Notes: generated by a model from the sequence alone, not told the origin. A stretch of DNA of 64,000 bases from Gracilaria domingensis (GCA_022539475.1 VCMS01000212.1:1-64000); one strand, 5' to 3'; shown: positions 38,186-50,253, counted from the first letter of the stretch. Made by a program: numbers and translations.

Positions 38186-40062
38186 TTAAAACTCGCCACA
38201 ACCGTTGGCATTTCCTTCAGTGAGAGGTTGCAGTTCGGAGCTGCATGTCCACGTCCGTAGCATGTGTAACAGATCAGCGCGGGTCTTCTGGTACTCCGTG
38301 GGTCCTACATCCTTACCGTTCGCGGGTCTAAATAACAAAGTTGCTGTAATGACTCTCTGAATAGAGTACTTGAGGACTGCGAACGCGGAGAGGGTCGGCA
38401 TAAAGCAGCGCCTCTTCCGTCTTCGATGAAGCTTCCGATATGAAAAGCAACTCTGCAGTCGAGATAGAATCCCGTTCCGCCTGTGCAAGATGTAGATTAT
38501 CCACTGCGTGGCCAGCGTAATACAGAGGAGACAGTGAAGCCGATGACGACCCTCCTCCAAGGTGCCGCGCTTTGGATGAAGCCCGGTGACGGGTGCGAGC
38601 GCGCAGTGCGTCGCCTTCTGCTTTCGTGTACGGGCCTAGCTCCAGATAGGTAATCTTCTTCCGGTCTTCACGTCGTTGGGCCACCAAAATGCGAATAGCT
38701 GGAATCAATCCGTTGATCAACAAAGTACAACGCTCATTAGAGGAACAAACGTTGCCACAGTGGGGGAAAGACTTGTTCAGGCGTACCGAGAACCCGGTCT
38801 CCGATTCTTTCAGGCCCTGTTTTGTATCCCGGAACGCGGTGATTGCCTCTTCAATAGAAGTATCCTTCGCGTACGAGCGAAACCAAATACTGCATTGCTT
38901 TAGGCCCGCAGGTGACCCCTCCTTCAGAGGGGCGTGATGAACTTCTTACAGAGTTCTAATGATCTTCAGAGATTCTACGTAGATAATAGGGTAAGGCAAC
39001 ATACGCTTGCCCAGCACACATGCCGAGGATGTCAGTTTCCGCTACAAAGCGTGAAAGAAAATCCAGCACCAAAATGGGATCCAACCTAGTGAACAACTGG
39101 TTACGAAAGGTTAAGGACATGCGCTTGATGCAGTCCTTCACCTTACCAGTGCCATGGGGCCTCCGATTTAAACTAGAATCTTCCAAACGGTAATACCGGT
39201 AACACGACAACTTTTTGAACAAGGGATTCGTCGCTTCCAGTTCCCTCAAACCTGAGTGCTTTCGACCCTGTTTACGGCAACCAACAACCAAAAACACCAT
39301 AGGTGGACGTAGAAGTCCGCGAACGCTTAGAAAGAGCGCGGAGCTCACCGTCACTCGACGAGCTCGATGATGGAAAACCCGCCGAGCGGTTTGAAACAAC
39401 AAAAGACTGTGAGGAATCCGAGTCATACTCGTCAACATTCCTCTTCTTGGAGCGACACTCACGGGACTTCCGGTCACACGTACGACGAGATACTCATGCA
39501 CACGCGGCAGCAGAGCCATCATCCTCACAGATGGTGCTTCTAATGTCTCAAGATGGCCAAGAATCCGAATGCTTTTCGTGTCTACCTCCTCGGTGAAACC
39601 GGGGTATCCTTGAAGAACCTCCGAGAGGGCGTATATATCCTTCCGTAAATTACATAGATCATCTGGTACACCTCGGTTGAGGGCAGCGTCAACCTTCAAA
39701 CGAAGTCTGTCGACCTCGGAAACCAGTGCTCCATAAGAACTTCTCATGACTGCAGTCTGAGCCTCAAGTACACGAACTTGAGTCTCCAACTCGTTCACGG
39801 GCGCATCTTTCGCCGCGGCAGCGAGTGTAGGACCCTTCAAAAGAGCAGATGAGGGCCCAGCCACTGAGGCGTCAGACGGCTTGACAGACTGTTTCCGGTT
39901 TCCGGTTCCTTTTACATCACCGTGTAGGGGTTCTGGAACATACCGCAGACGGGGGGGGGGCAGGCCAGAACCAAGGAAGCGAGGCATCATCGGGCTCGGG
40001 CGTTTGCCTGATACCATTTTACACGACGAGATGAAACCAGAAACCTGGGAAAAACGAGACAA
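38186..40062 (-). pseudogene. Ty3/gypsy Gag, decayed
   Basis: The largest piece (40062-38956) has a coiled-coil stretch (ELETQVRVLEAQTAVMRSSY) and a capsid-like end (GKVKDCIKRMSLTFRNQLF). A second piece lies in another frame at 38723-38328. A zinc knuckle CYTCYGRGHAAPNC, with perfect C-x2-C-x4-H-x4-C spacing, sits at 38231-38273 in a third frame. At least two frameshifts separate these parts. The start at 40062 is not an ATG. It belongs with the pol fragment at 36525-37384 as one 5' portion of an element. Confidence 0.68.
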
Positions 40063-42590
40063 ACAAACTAATTAACCTTGAATGAGAGTAGCGTCCTTCC
40101 ACGACTGACGATAACCCATAGATCGGACGAGCCAACCGTACCAACGGGAACAGCCGTATGCGGAATTAGGGACAGTTCGAACGGATTGCCGGGACAAGTT
40201 CATAAACCAGACGGGGTGAAAACAACCGTACTGACGGGAATCACAAACTATGGAAGTAGCTAATGCCACCGGTAGTAAACCGTGGCCAAGCAGCAACCCA
40301 AAATGGGGAAAGCAGTACCAAAACGTTGTCGGCAAAGCTCTCCAGTATACAATGTGTGTGTTCTCCACGCCCAGAGATGAACCGTCAAACCGGGAATTGA
40401 TCAGAAAACCAGCTTGTTGGATCAACACGACTTCTAAGTCGGGAGACCAACCTGTGATGCAAACCCCGCGAACGGGCGAAGCCACGAAAGGTGTTCGAAG
40501 CCTTCCCTCTAGAGAGATGTGCGCAGAAGTAGAGCCCCTCTCACGGTGATCACAGGAGCCGGGCGTAAATCCGTGGATCACTGTCACGACACGCGTACAG
40601 AGCGGTTAACCCAAGAAGACGCGGATAGCGGTGGAGACAACGACACAGTCGGTAGTTGGTGTCACGTGAGTGAGACGTGGCACCAACGAGAGTGGCGATG
40701 ACACGAGATAGCGTTGAAAAGCCACGCGAGTGTACGAGCCAAGAAATAGTATGCACCGGAACGCGGTAGCGCGCGCGCTACCTGTTCAACAGTGATGCAA
40801 ACCCGAGAAAACACACCCACAGAACAAACAACGCAATAGAGGTAGTCGGGTTATAGACCCCGCGAGGCGTATAACAGTCCCTACGCAAAGCGAAAGCTCT
40901 CCGCAAGGAGTCTGCTGAACATCAAGGGTGGAAATTTAGAGCCAAACACTCGGCTGGGTCGTTTACACTCCCGTCAATGGGTGCGGCTAAACCTAATAAG
41001 TAGTGTAGAGTGCCATCCCACTGTCAAGTGATGTAATGAAAATATCTAAAATAGATATCTGAATTACCCTAACTAGGGGGTGCAAACTTCCCACACGTGT
41101 GTGACTGATCAGCAATGATGTGAACATCTCCTGGATCCAACCCAGCGTATATTGCGTCCAATAATGGGTTTTCCACATCAAATTCTAATTCGAGGTACCA
41201 TCGCCCGCATCGGCAGCGCATGCTATGACTCGCAACAGCGATGAGGTGACCGCGAAAGCGTTGCACTACAAAGGGGCCTGTTCTAATTCAAAGAGAGATC
41301 CGCACGAAAGGAGTGATAGACCGAATCACGGTTATGCCTGATATCTCTGCCGAAGGCAGAGCTTGAAAGTCTGCTCTTACAGTAACAGATTAGAATTTGC
41401 GCTACCGCCTTCTGAATAGAAAGGCTCCGACTTCACAATACTTGGTGCCCGCTTGGTGTCTCTAACAACGCGAACCCGGTTAAGATTCCGTCATCGTCTT
41501 TAACAGGGCACAGCCGTACATTGGAGAGGCAGAAAAACTCCGCAAAGCCGAGAGGCTTTTGTTGCTAGTTTTCGAAGGCTACCCCAGGCATGTGCAGTCC
41601 CGTACTTTGCCATTTCTCCTGCAAAACCGCCTCATTGCTGTCGCCTTTCTTTTTCAGTCCGATTACATTTTGTGGCTTCTTGATGTGTCTAGTTTCAGAG
41701 CATTCAATTCTTATTTTCACAAAGAGCTTCATCGTACGGCGAGGATTAAAATCGTACACACACTTGAACTGTGCGTAGGCGTTACCATTGCTTTGCCTGA
41801 GGCTTTGAGCGTCTGGAATAATCTGTAGTGGCTTTCAGAAAACGGGTTTGTGGGTGCCTGCAAGAGTTGCTCTAAATGTGACTGCTATTGCGTATGAAAA
41901 TTTGTGGTTTAATCTTGACGGCTCTGACGAAGTTAGGATTGGATTACTTAGTAGACATGTACTTAAAAAATGTCCAGTTGCTTGTTATGGAATCTGGAGT
42001 GGATGTGATGAGAAAGTTTAAGGTGCGTACTGCGTACGGAGCACACATGATGTCGAATGTTGTGCTGTAATTACATGGCGTTTTGTGTTTATGACACGCA
42101 ATATTGGTTATGGATAATTATTTGGTTTCTCTGAAAGCATCATTTGCTGCGAAGGCGCTGGAAATATTGAAAAGCAAAACTTGGTAACAATACTAAGTGT
42201 GCTTGTGTACCAAAAGACACTTAATCATTCTAATAGATAATAGTTAGGAGAGTTAGCTCTAAAGTAGTATAAAACGGAGCTTGGCGAAGTAGGACGTCAA
42301 CAACTCTGAAAGAATAACAACAATATATCGGATTATCAACTAGATCAACTATTACGATCAGTTTAACTGAGAGCGGGAGACCGCGCAGCCCACTGTTGCA
42401 ACTGTTGCTACGTAACTCAAAGAATCGCCCTATGTCTAAATAACATGTGTGTTTTCATCAACCTCTGTGTCGTACAGAATCGACAGGTTTATTCGTCTAC
42501 AGCTCTGAGAGAGCCGGATTGGCGATTACGCTTGTGAGAGTGGACTAGTTCTTCTGAGGACCAGAACCGCTAGACCGTATTTACTGGGTT
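40063..42590. other. Noncoding, probable retroelement leader or LTR remnants
   Basis: No coding domain is recognised on either strand. The perfect palindrome ggtagcgcgcgcgctacc is at 40765-40782. The stretch probably includes the leader and LTR of the truncated element, but I found no second LTR copy in the window to define it. Confidence 0.4.
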
Positions 42591-43309
42591 TTATTGAGTC
42601 CGGTAGAGATTGGATCTAATCAGCACGAGATTTCTCGACACATGACAGCGAAAGTGGATTTTCCGCTTCTTGTGCTTGTAGTTTTGGCTTTCGTACTTTT
42701 GAAAATGTTGCGCCTTCTGGCTGAGCCGGCTCTTTGTCGTAATTTGTTGATGGAGCACCTTGCTACTACTCACGCCACGCGCCCCATAACTCCAGCAGCT
42801 TGGGCGGGTTATGGGCCCCATTCTTGGGAGTACTTTGCTTTATGGCCATGGAAGCTAACGCAGACTACTCAGTTTTGTCACGCAAAGAGTTTGATATTAC
42901 CACTATCATTTTATTTATATGTTCGTTGGATTCGATATTATATTTTCTTCGTCAGCCCCACCGGAACGAGCGAGAAGTGTGTAGCAAAGCGTACAGAGAA
43001 ACACGCGCCGTGCACGCGTATCTTAAGCGAGAGTGAGCTCGAGCTGCTGACGCAGCTCGAGGAGCTCGCACCGCGGAAGATTCAAGACAATAAACTTGAC
43101 ACTGTCCGCCCCCGAAGAATGCCATTCGGAGGTCCGGACAGACTGGAACCTTCGTCCCGGAAACGTTTCTGGTTCAGCGACGACGACGCGAGTAGACGAA
43201 GTTTGCTCTACTGCGTACGACGAGCACGCTCGAGTCCACGCAGCGTACAATAGTTATGGACCCAGTTGTGCCTTGCAGAGCTTGGAGGCGAACGAACAGA
43301 GATGTCCAA
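42591..43309. other. No recognised gene
   Basis: Frames of up to 219 codons occur on the plus strand (42594-43253) without a recognisable domain. A local inverted repeat ctcgagctgctgacgcagctcgag lies at 43039-43062. I would not call a gene. Confidence 0.4.
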
Positions 43310-43557
43310 GCAATGCGGCCGTTTCAACAGGTAATGGGGAACTGGGTCGATACCCTTCTTTACTGAGCTACGGAGACTTTATTGAGTTCAAGAACACTAG
43401 TGTCACACATTTCTCAAGCCCCTTTGCGACGGAGCGTACCTCTCTTCCATGTCACCGACCATTTGCACGATGACTGTCTCGGTCTTATGCGCCCTCTCTC
43501 AGATGATCACAGTGCACTGTTGCACCATAGCCTGCTCAACCATAGCCAGGAACTACG
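43310..43557 (-). repeat. LTR-like segment downstream of the older gypsy element
   Basis: On the minus strand this follows the chromodomain stop directly and contains ctcaataaag, a polyadenylation-like signal. It is diverged but clearly related to the minus strand of 62031-62240, sharing gcataagaccgagacagtca and the AATAAA region. It is probably part of the 3' LTR of the older element. Confidence 0.55.
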
Positions 43558-44236
43558 TCAGTGAAGATGGAGCAGTAGATTCTTTTGCACGAGGTATTCA
43601 TGCAAGGCAGCAGTAATAGTGCCGTCCGCATCGACAAAATCCCGCGTAGGCTGCCACTCGGCGTCATGAGTGTTCGAGTTCTCCATCAGCATCAACCACT
43701 GGTATCCGCGGCCTCGGCGGCGGTGGGCAAGAATACGTGCTACCTGAAACAACGGCGTCCCCGACGTAGACTCAACAGGTACAGGGGTAGTTCGGCGCGG
43801 TTGGGCAAGAGCGTTAGGCTGAGACTTGTGTGGTTTGATATGCGACACATGAACAACATGATTCCTACGGATAGGCGCGGGAAGTCTAGAAGAACAGCGT
43901 TCTTTCCAAGCAACTTGATGATGCGAAAAGGTCCAAACCTACGAGCGGAGAGCTTATCAGAAGCTCGCACTTTGCTGTACGAATCCTTAAATAGCTTTCA
44001 AGAGACCCAAACTTCATCGCCAACCTCATAGGTAGGAAATTTGTAACGAACACTAGCCTCAGCAGTCTGTCTTGCCTTAGCCAGACGATGCCCATACTGA
44101 ACGTCACATAAAATAGAATCCAACCGATCACGAAAATCCGTGAGAATTTCTATTTGCAACGGCGCCTGAAACAGTACATGAATAGGAGCCTTTGGTTTCC
44201 AGCCAAGGTAAATTTCAAAAGGAGAGAGCCCCAAGT
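43558..44236 (-). pseudogene. Older gypsy element: integrase C-terminus and chromodomain
   Basis: Immediately beyond the insertion point at 44236 the minus strand resumes the interrupted integrase with LGLSPFEIYLGWKPKAPIHV. DRLDSILCDVQYGHRLAKAR follows, then the SH3-like part (RFGPFRIIKLLGKNAVLLDF) in another frame. A chromodomain-like end, YQWLMLMENSNTHDAEWQPT, lies in a third frame and stops at 43558. Frame changes show decay. Together with 51556-54309 it forms one element split by the 44237-51550 insertion. Confidence 0.8.
44232..44236. repeat. Target-site duplication CAAGT, left copy
   Basis: CAAGT abuts the LTR at 44237. The same five bases abut the other LTR at 51551-51555. Confidence 0.9.
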
Positions 44237-44753
44237 TGTTAGAACACTGGGTCTGAGGTTGAGAACGTGAACGATGGTGACTGCCGAGGAGAGTTCGGGC
44301 AGTCGACCAGGGTTTATATGGAGAATCGGACCTTCGAAAATAAGGTCGCTAACGCAGATTTCTAGAATATCCCTCAAACTAATGTGTCTATGAGTACTGG
44401 CCCTTGCGTCGGAATTAGTGTAGAAACTGTGCGTAGAAATCGACAGTGGAGTCGTCTAGAAGCTTCTAGAAGTTCCTGAAACGTATCCATTTGTAGAAGT
44501 TCCAGCAAGGCACCGAAACTATGAAGTCAGTCATGACGTCAACTGACGAGGCAGACATCACACGTGACATGTCTTGGTAACATTATGACAACTAATGTCA
44601 AACAAAGACTCTGAGGATCATTAGGGTATCAAATCGGATCGCTAGATCACGGGGAATTCAAAGAAAGCATCAAAACATTAAATGACTAACTAAAAGCGTA
44701 GCAATATAACAAATTCAAATAAAAACATGACCAGAATTAACGAAATCCTAACA
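44237..44753 (-). repeat. 3' LTR of the young gypsy element
   Basis: 517 bases bounded by tgttag and ctaaca. Nearly identical to 51034-51550, with differences such as cggacc/cggact. Confidence 0.95.
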
Positions 44754-44768
44754 TCACTTCCCCCATTA
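44754..44768 (-). promoter_or_regulatory. Polypurine tract
   Basis: On the minus strand the bases just upstream of the 3' LTR read aatgggggaagtga, the expected position and composition of a plus-strand primer for reverse transcription. Confidence 0.8.
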
Positions 44769-44788
44769 AGGAGAGTCGTCCCGACTCG

Positions 44789-45301
44789 TTAGTTGTTGGG
44801 CGTACCATTCGGAATAGGATGATTTTCAAACTGTCCTGGAGGGTTAGGGAAGAGAACCATATCGGAACGCGGTTCAAACGTTATGGAAATATCAGTATTA
44901 TCTCCAAATTCCTCGATGTGTAGAATAGCACTTTCAATTGTATTCAAGAATGTATCTCCGGGGTCCGGCGAGAGGTGACCAAACTGAGATACCAGGTAAG
45001 AGAATAGGAATAGAACGAACTCTTCATGAATATCTTCAAGTGTGCCATCTTCATAAGCTTTGAATAGCTTTCTTAGCATGATCGCATTCTCTGGGGTTAG
45101 AAATGGTCCTCGAACTTGCAGAAAGGCAAAGCAAATATGACATGAGGCCCATGCAAGACGAAATCTATCGAAAAGTTCATCGGTAATACCATCAAACCAG
45201 GTAAGCATCCTTCGTCCCCCAAGAACTATACGACTGTAGAACTGACTGGCGTTGTCGAGTTGCAGATTGTTCGCGATGTTCGGCTGTCCGTTGTTCGTCA
45301 T
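44789..45301 (-). CDS. Extra ORF after pol in the young gypsy element
   Basis: The ATG at 45301 overlaps the pol stop as ATGA, and the frame gives 170 residues. It is mostly helical in appearance, with acidic stretches (AYEDGTLEDIHEEFVLFLFS) and a Pro/Asn-rich end. There is no signal peptide or strong membrane segment, so it is not a typical envelope-like protein. No family is recognised. The start-stop overlap suggests translation by termination and reinitiation after pol. The frame is intact although pol is damaged. Confidence 0.65.
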   Translation of the reverse strand: MTNNGQPNIANNLQLDNASQFYSRIVLGGRRMLTWFDGITDELFDRFRLAWASCHICFAFLQVRGPFLTPENAIMLRKLFKAYEDGTLEDIHEEFVLFLFSYLVSQFGHLSPDPGDTFLNTIESAILHIEEFGDNTDISITFEPRSDMVLFPNPPGQFENHPIPNGTPNN

Positions 45302-45948
45302 TGTTGGTGATGGGTGGTTACTGGGCCCGGAGATGTCCAGAGGTTGTGGCTTCTTTTATACCGCTCGAGGAGGTCAAAACAGTTCTTGAGTTCGGATTCA
45401 GGGAGCCACATGTTTTCGTGATCGGGATAACCAAGCCATTTGACAAGGTATTCTGACTTGCGTCTCCGTTTTCGATGATTAAGAATTGCTTCCACATCAT
45501 ATTCTTCTGTTCCATCAGATAATTGGATGACTGTTGGCTTGGGCTGGGGTCTTCTGAAGGTATTGTCTTCATGGTATCTTCTGAGTAGTTGGCAATGAAA
45601 CACGTCATGTATTTTTCTCTGCTTCATGACAGTCCCTATATCAAGTCGAAAGGTTACTGGGCTTACTTGTTCCGTGATTCTGAATGGACCACAGTACTTG
45701 ATTCCGAGTTTGTTCCGTGGGCCTGTTTCGTCCATCTTGAGATTCTTTGTCGATAGCATGACGTAGTCACCAACTTTTAAGTCGCAAGGCGTTCGTTTCC
45801 GATTATAGTAGCTTTCTGAGTACTTGCTTATCTTGGTGATTTGGCTCCTAGCAAGCTTGACAGCATCTGAAATACTTGTCAGAAACTCAGAGGCGGCTTG
45901 ATTCTGGGAAGTGATTGCATCCATTGGTAAAACACGTGGTTCCTCTCC
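45298..45948 (-). pseudogene. Integrase C-terminus and chromodomain (young gypsy)
   Basis: In phase with the integrase frame above but separated by a TAG at 45949-45951. It holds the integrase SH3-like region (GDYVMLSTKNLK, KYCGPFRITEQVSPVTFRLD) and a chromodomain (YDVEAILNHRKRRRKSEYLV, then KWLGYPDHENMWLPESEL). Chromodomains in this clade direct integration towards modified histones. The single nonsense codon detaches this part from the catalytic core in this copy. Confidence 0.85.
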
Positions 45949-46758
45949 CTATTTGAGAAAGAATGGGGTAAATGACGTGGTAGAATTGACTGAAGAATTG
46001 TAAGCAACTTCGAATTGAATGAGGTGTTCATCCCAATTATTCTGCCTGTGGTTGACAAAACATCTGATCATCTCTTCAATCTTCTTATTCATTACTTCGG
46101 TTTGTCCATCTGTCTGTGGGTGATATGCTGATGATGGCTTTAATTTTGTGCCAAGTGATCGAAATACTTCCTTCCAGAACTTACTCATAAATATTGAATC
46201 TCTATCGGATACTATGGAATCAGAAAGTCCATGATGACGATAGATATTCTCCAGATATAACTTGGCTGTTTCTACAGCAGTGACATTCTTGGTTGTGGGA
46301 ATGATGCGTATAAGTTTCGAAAGGCGATCGACTACTACATATATGGCACTGTTTCCAGACTTAGTTCGTGGAAGTGGAGTAATGAAATCCATTGTGATCT
46401 GAGACCACTTCTTCAATGGGGGTTCTAATGGCTGGAGGTATCCATGCGGCTTCTTGGTAATTGGTTTCGTCTCCTGACACTTCTGGCATGTCTTTGTGTA
46501 GGTGTACACGTCCTTTCTCAGGTTCTTCCAAAAGTAAGATTTCCAAATTCTTCTTAATGTCTTCTTAAATGCCATATGTCCTGATGAAGGGAGATCATGA
46601 TTCTCGAATAAAATCTTAGTTCTGATTTCCCCACTCGGTATACATAACTTATTCTTGTAGTAGAGAAGATTTCCTTTTCGTTCAAAGGGAAGTTCCGGAT
46701 TCAGGTAAGCAGCTGAAAATTCGTTGTCCTTCTTATATCCATCAGTGAATGCGCGCAT
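45949..46758 (-). pseudogene. Integrase core (young gypsy)
   Basis: Zinc-binding HHCC region (SGHMAFKKTLRRIWKSYFWK, CQKCQE) followed by the DDE core: D in TMDFITPLPR, D in VSDRDSIFMSKFW, and E in the HPQTDGQTEVMNK block. All catalytic residues are present. The frame ends in a TAG where related proteins continue. It is separated from the RNase H frame by a -1 shift near 46750-46800. Confidence 0.88.
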
Positions 46759-47453
46759 ATCCTTCTTGGATATTTCACAAATAAGAGATAAGAGTTCAAC
46801 GGGTTGGTTCTGGAGACTGCTTCATCTAATAGAGAGAGGTTACTAGCCAGCGGATCTTCAACATGCTTAGGATATCTTGAGAGAGCATCTGCAACTATGT
46901 TGGATTTTCCTTTGATTGGTTCGAAAGTGAAATCAAACTCAACGATCCTTTCGAGCCATCTTACTTGACGTTGGGAAAGATTTGGCTGTGTTTGCAGATA
47001 CTTCAGTGGAAAATGATCTGTACGCACTTTGAAGCGTTGTCCATGTAAGTAGACTCTCCAAACTCTTAACGTGTCTACGACTGCAAGAAGTTCTCGCTCA
47101 TGGGCGGCGTAGCGTTGCTCGGCTGGATTCAAGGTTCTTGAATGAAATGCAACAGGTCGGGCAATACCGTTTTCTACTTGTTCCAATACTGCTCCTAGAG
47201 CATACTGAGATGCGTCAGTGGTTACGATGATAGGCAGTTTTGGGTCAAAATGACGGAGCACTGGTGTACTTGAAACTGCATCTTTCAGATTTTTGAAGGC
47301 GTTTTCTTGATCCCCTCCCCACTTGAATGGGTTATTTCCACACAGAGCGGTTAGTGGTTTTGATATTTCGGAGCAGTTCTTAATAAATCGTCGGTAGTAA
47401 TTAACAAGTCCAAGAAAAGCTTGAACATCGGTCTTATCTTCGGTGTTTCCCAA
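46759..47453 (-). pseudogene. RNase H and RT connection (young gypsy)
   Basis: Begins in the thumb/connection ([20 protein letters not shown]) and carries the RNase H-like region TTDASQYALGAVLEQ, then AAHERELLAVVDTLRVWR and HFPLKYLQTQPNLSQRQVRW. It overlaps the upstream protease-RT frame by about 100 bases in a different phase. The junction near 47445, in an AAGATAAG context, looks like loss of one base. Confidence 0.88.
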
Positions 47454-48961
47454 TTTGTGATGGCTTTCACTTTTTGTTTCTCTACTGATATTCCTTCGGG
47501 TGTAACCACATGCCCGAGGTATTCAACCTCCTTCTTTAGAAATTCACACTTTGAAAGCTTCCCATACAGCTTGTGTGCACGAAGTTGGTCGAATACTTTT
47601 CTAATGTGTTCTACATGCTCCTTTACAGTTTTGCTGTAAATAAGAATGTCGTCGAGATATACCAGGACAAATTTATCCAAATGATCCTTCAGTACATTGT
47701 TCATTAAGCTCATGAAGCTTGCGGGTGCGTTGGTGAGGCCGAAAGGTAGGACAAGAAACTCAAAATGACCATATCTAGTTCTGAAAGCGGTCAGTGGAAT
47801 GGAGGTATCAGAGAGTCGAATTTGGTGGTAGCCCCACCTTAAATCGATTTTCGAAAATACTTTTGCGCCACGGAGTTGGTCAAAAATATCATCAATCCTT
47901 GGAATAGGGTAACTATTTTTGATGGTCAACTTATTGAGGGCTCGGTAATCAATGCAAAGTCTTAGGCTCCCATCCTTCTTTGCTGCGAAAAGAACAGGGG
48001 CACCCCAAGGGCTTGAACTAGGTCGAATAAAACCTTGTTCCAAAAGTTCATGGAGTTGCTTCTTTAGCTCTTTCAACTCTTTATCTGACATTCGATATAC
48101 GCCTTTCTTCTGAGGTGTTGCTTCAGGGGATAACTCGATATGAAAATCTTGTTCTCGGTGAGGGGGTAATCCTTTTGGTAATTTCTCTGGAAATAGGTCC
48201 TTGTACTCTTCAAGTAGTTCTTTGAGTTTATGATCATTCGCTGGTTCATAGGTTTCTTCTTTTGAAGGCCGAAGCGCTACAACAAATACAGGTAGCTTCC
48301 TTCGTATTGACTTCTTGATTGTGTTCACAGAAATTAACTTCTCGTTCTTCTTAATGTTTGCTTTGATGAAAATGGTTCTGGAATTGTGAACAAAAGATAT
48401 TTCATTGGTTCGGTGGTTGATATAGGGGTTATATTCGTATAGCCAGTCTTTTCCTAAAATGACGTCATATCCGTATAATGCACATATTGCAAAGCGTCTC
48501 TTTTCTCGCAGTTCTTCATTCTGGATATCTACTCCATCTTCTCGGGTTTCCTGGAGCACAGTAATGGAACCGTTGGCCATTTCGGCTTCATAACTAGTGT
48601 CAATGGTTGGGATCTTCATGCTTTTGCAGATGGCTTTGGACAAATAACTGATTTCGGAACCGTTATCGAACAGAGCCGTACATTTTCTGCCATTGATGAA
48701 TACATATGCAAGGAGTAGTCCAACAGAGGGGGTTTCAAATGGTGACGCTAAGCGTGAGGTAAGAAGTTTATGTCTTCCATTGCTCAATATTTTTTCTTGG
48801 GTACGATGTTTATCTGCAGATTCAATGGGTACGGGGTTTGCTGGCTTAGTCAATGGTTGCGTTTCGATTGAATTCAGTGGGGTGCAATGGTGGTCCGGTG
48901 GAACTGACGTGGGTTCTTCAGATGACCCTGGAGTCAGTTCCTCTGGGAGTTTTTTGGGCAC
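47454..48961 (-). CDS. Protease and reverse transcriptase (young gypsy pol)
   Basis: Reached from gag by a -1 frameshift. The retropepsin-like site is [14 protein letters not shown]. The reverse transcriptase has all main blocks: LELL-type entry, [62 protein letters not shown] and the catalytic [10 protein letters not shown]. The frame is open to 47351 but leaves the true pol phase near 47445. Up to that point it is undamaged. Confidence 0.9.
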
Positions 48962-49806
48962 TGTTTATCGCGTGCCATGTGTCCAGGTTGTCGACAGCGG
49001 AAACAGAGTCCCAACTTTCGACAGTTCTCGCGCTCTTCCTTGGTTAACTTCTTCAGCTTCATATTTCCAATATCCATGGGTACCGGTCCTTGAGATGATC
49101 CAGAGCCGCCAGGTTGCCTGCCAAATCGCGCCTGTCCACCCCTTCGGAAAGCAGATTCCACCCGCTCAGCGTCTTTCATTGCATTAGTCAAAGATTTGTA
49201 CTCATTGGTGCAAAGCTCTTTCCAGATGTATCTTTTCAAGCCTCTGGTATATCTGTCGATTTGCTCTTCCATACTGATGTTGGGGATTTCAAGCACAATC
49301 TTGAGGAAGTCTTCATTGAACTGTTGAACATCTTTGTACTGCTTCCACTTGCTTAGTTTGTCCCGAGCAAGTTTCTCTTTGTTGACAATAGTAAATCGTT
49401 TCTGAAGATGTTCAAAGAGTTCCTCAAGGGTTTGCAGCTCCAGTCCATTTCTTTGCTGGGCGAGATACCACTCATGAGCAGCTCCACTGATGTAACTAAG
49501 CGCGATCGTTAATGCTTTGTCGTCAGGGGTTCCATCAAGATAATTGCGAATATGAGTGATCCAACTGTCAATGTTTTGCTTTCCAGTGAACGTTGGGGGC
49601 TTGTTGATCTTTGGATTCGTGGCTGGGCTGTCCTTATTGGCTAGGACACTGAGTGAGGTCTCGAGAGCGGATATCTTCGTTTGCGCTTCTTGCTTCAACA
49701 ATTCCATCTGAGCCCGTGTTTCATCAAGCGCGCGAGCCATGCTTTGGATCATTTGGCCTGCACGCACCTGTGGGGGTGTGCCTGGGTTGCCTTGAGGGGT
49801 CGTCAT
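48934..49806 (-). CDS. Gag (young gypsy)
   Basis: The ATG at 49806 opens 290 residues. A coiled-coil-like start ([20 protein letters not shown]) precedes the retrotransposon capsid domain ([51 protein letters not shown]). It ends with a zinc knuckle, [16 protein letters not shown], whose last spacing is two residues longer than the usual C-x2-C-x4-H-x4-C. The frame is intact. Gag packages the element RNA. Pol is produced by frameshifting at the 3' end. Confidence 0.9.
   Translation of the reverse strand: MTTPQGNPGTPPQVRAGQMIQSMARALDETRAQMELLKQEAQTKISALETSLSVLANKDSPATNPKINKPPTFTGKQNIDSWITHIRNYLDGTPDDKALTIALSYISGAAHEWYLAQQRNGLELQTLEELFEHLQKRFTIVNKEKLARDKLSKWKQYKDVQQFNEDFLKIVLEIPNISMEEQIDRYTRGLKRYIWKELCTNEYKSLTNAMKDAERVESAFRRGGQARFGRQPGGSGSSQGPVPMDIGNMKLKKLTKEERENCRKLGLCFRCRQPGHMARDKQCPKNSQRN
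48949..48955 (-). promoter_or_regulatory. -1 ribosomal frameshift slippery site A AAA AAC
   Basis: In the gag phase the codons are CCA AAA AAC, so the heptamer A AAA AAC is in the required X XXY YYZ register. The gag stop follows at 48934-48936. Shifting by -1 continues directly into the pol frame as [10 protein letters not shown]. Similar sites serve many retroelements. Confidence 0.85.
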
Positions 49807-49964
49807 GGTATAAGCTGCGCGAACGGAGAACCTTTGAAATTAGCTCAAATCGGGGGGTTGCCCAAATAAATTGTCTAATTTTTCGAAAAGTGCAAATCAA
49901 GCCTCGCGCTGGGACTTTTAAAAAATTGCAATTTGCAGGTTGCAGACAAGCAGTGCCGCGCGCC

Positions 49965-50009
49965 TGGCCTAGTGGGTAGGCGGCGCCGGTGCAATTTCAG
50001 AGGTTCTAG
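49965..50009 (+). other. tRNA-like Pol III promoter boxes in the leader
   Basis: TGGCCTAGTGG at 49965-49975 fits an A box, and GGTTCGATTCC at 49999-50009 is a perfect B box. Acceptor and T stems do not fold well, so this is not a functional tRNA gene. It lies antisense within the leader of the young gypsy element. It could be a tRNA-derived insertion or chance. Confidence 0.4.
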
Positions 50010-50253
50010 GTTCGATTCCCTTCGCTGTAAGTTGCAATTGCAGCCGGAGTGGTTCAATTAAGGTTTCTTCAGTTCAATTACAAAGCGTCAAGCGACTGGG
50101 AAGATAGTAAGCCCTGTACGGCGACTTCTCCCTTGACAATGCTAAGTAATACGAACGTAGCGGAAACTGGAACACAACCACAAACGGTAGCTTAAAGGGT
50201 AGAACAACCGATTCTTGGAAACTTTTGTCAACACAAGGTGTTTACGTTATAAT

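Noticed and set aside
42594-43253. Plus-strand 219-codon membrane-like protein
   Set aside because: The hydrophobic stretch is short, no family is recognisable, and it lies among retroelement remnants.
49960-50045. Functional tRNA gene
   Set aside because: Boxes are present but acceptor, anticodon and T stems do not pair; kept only as a tRNA-like promoter.
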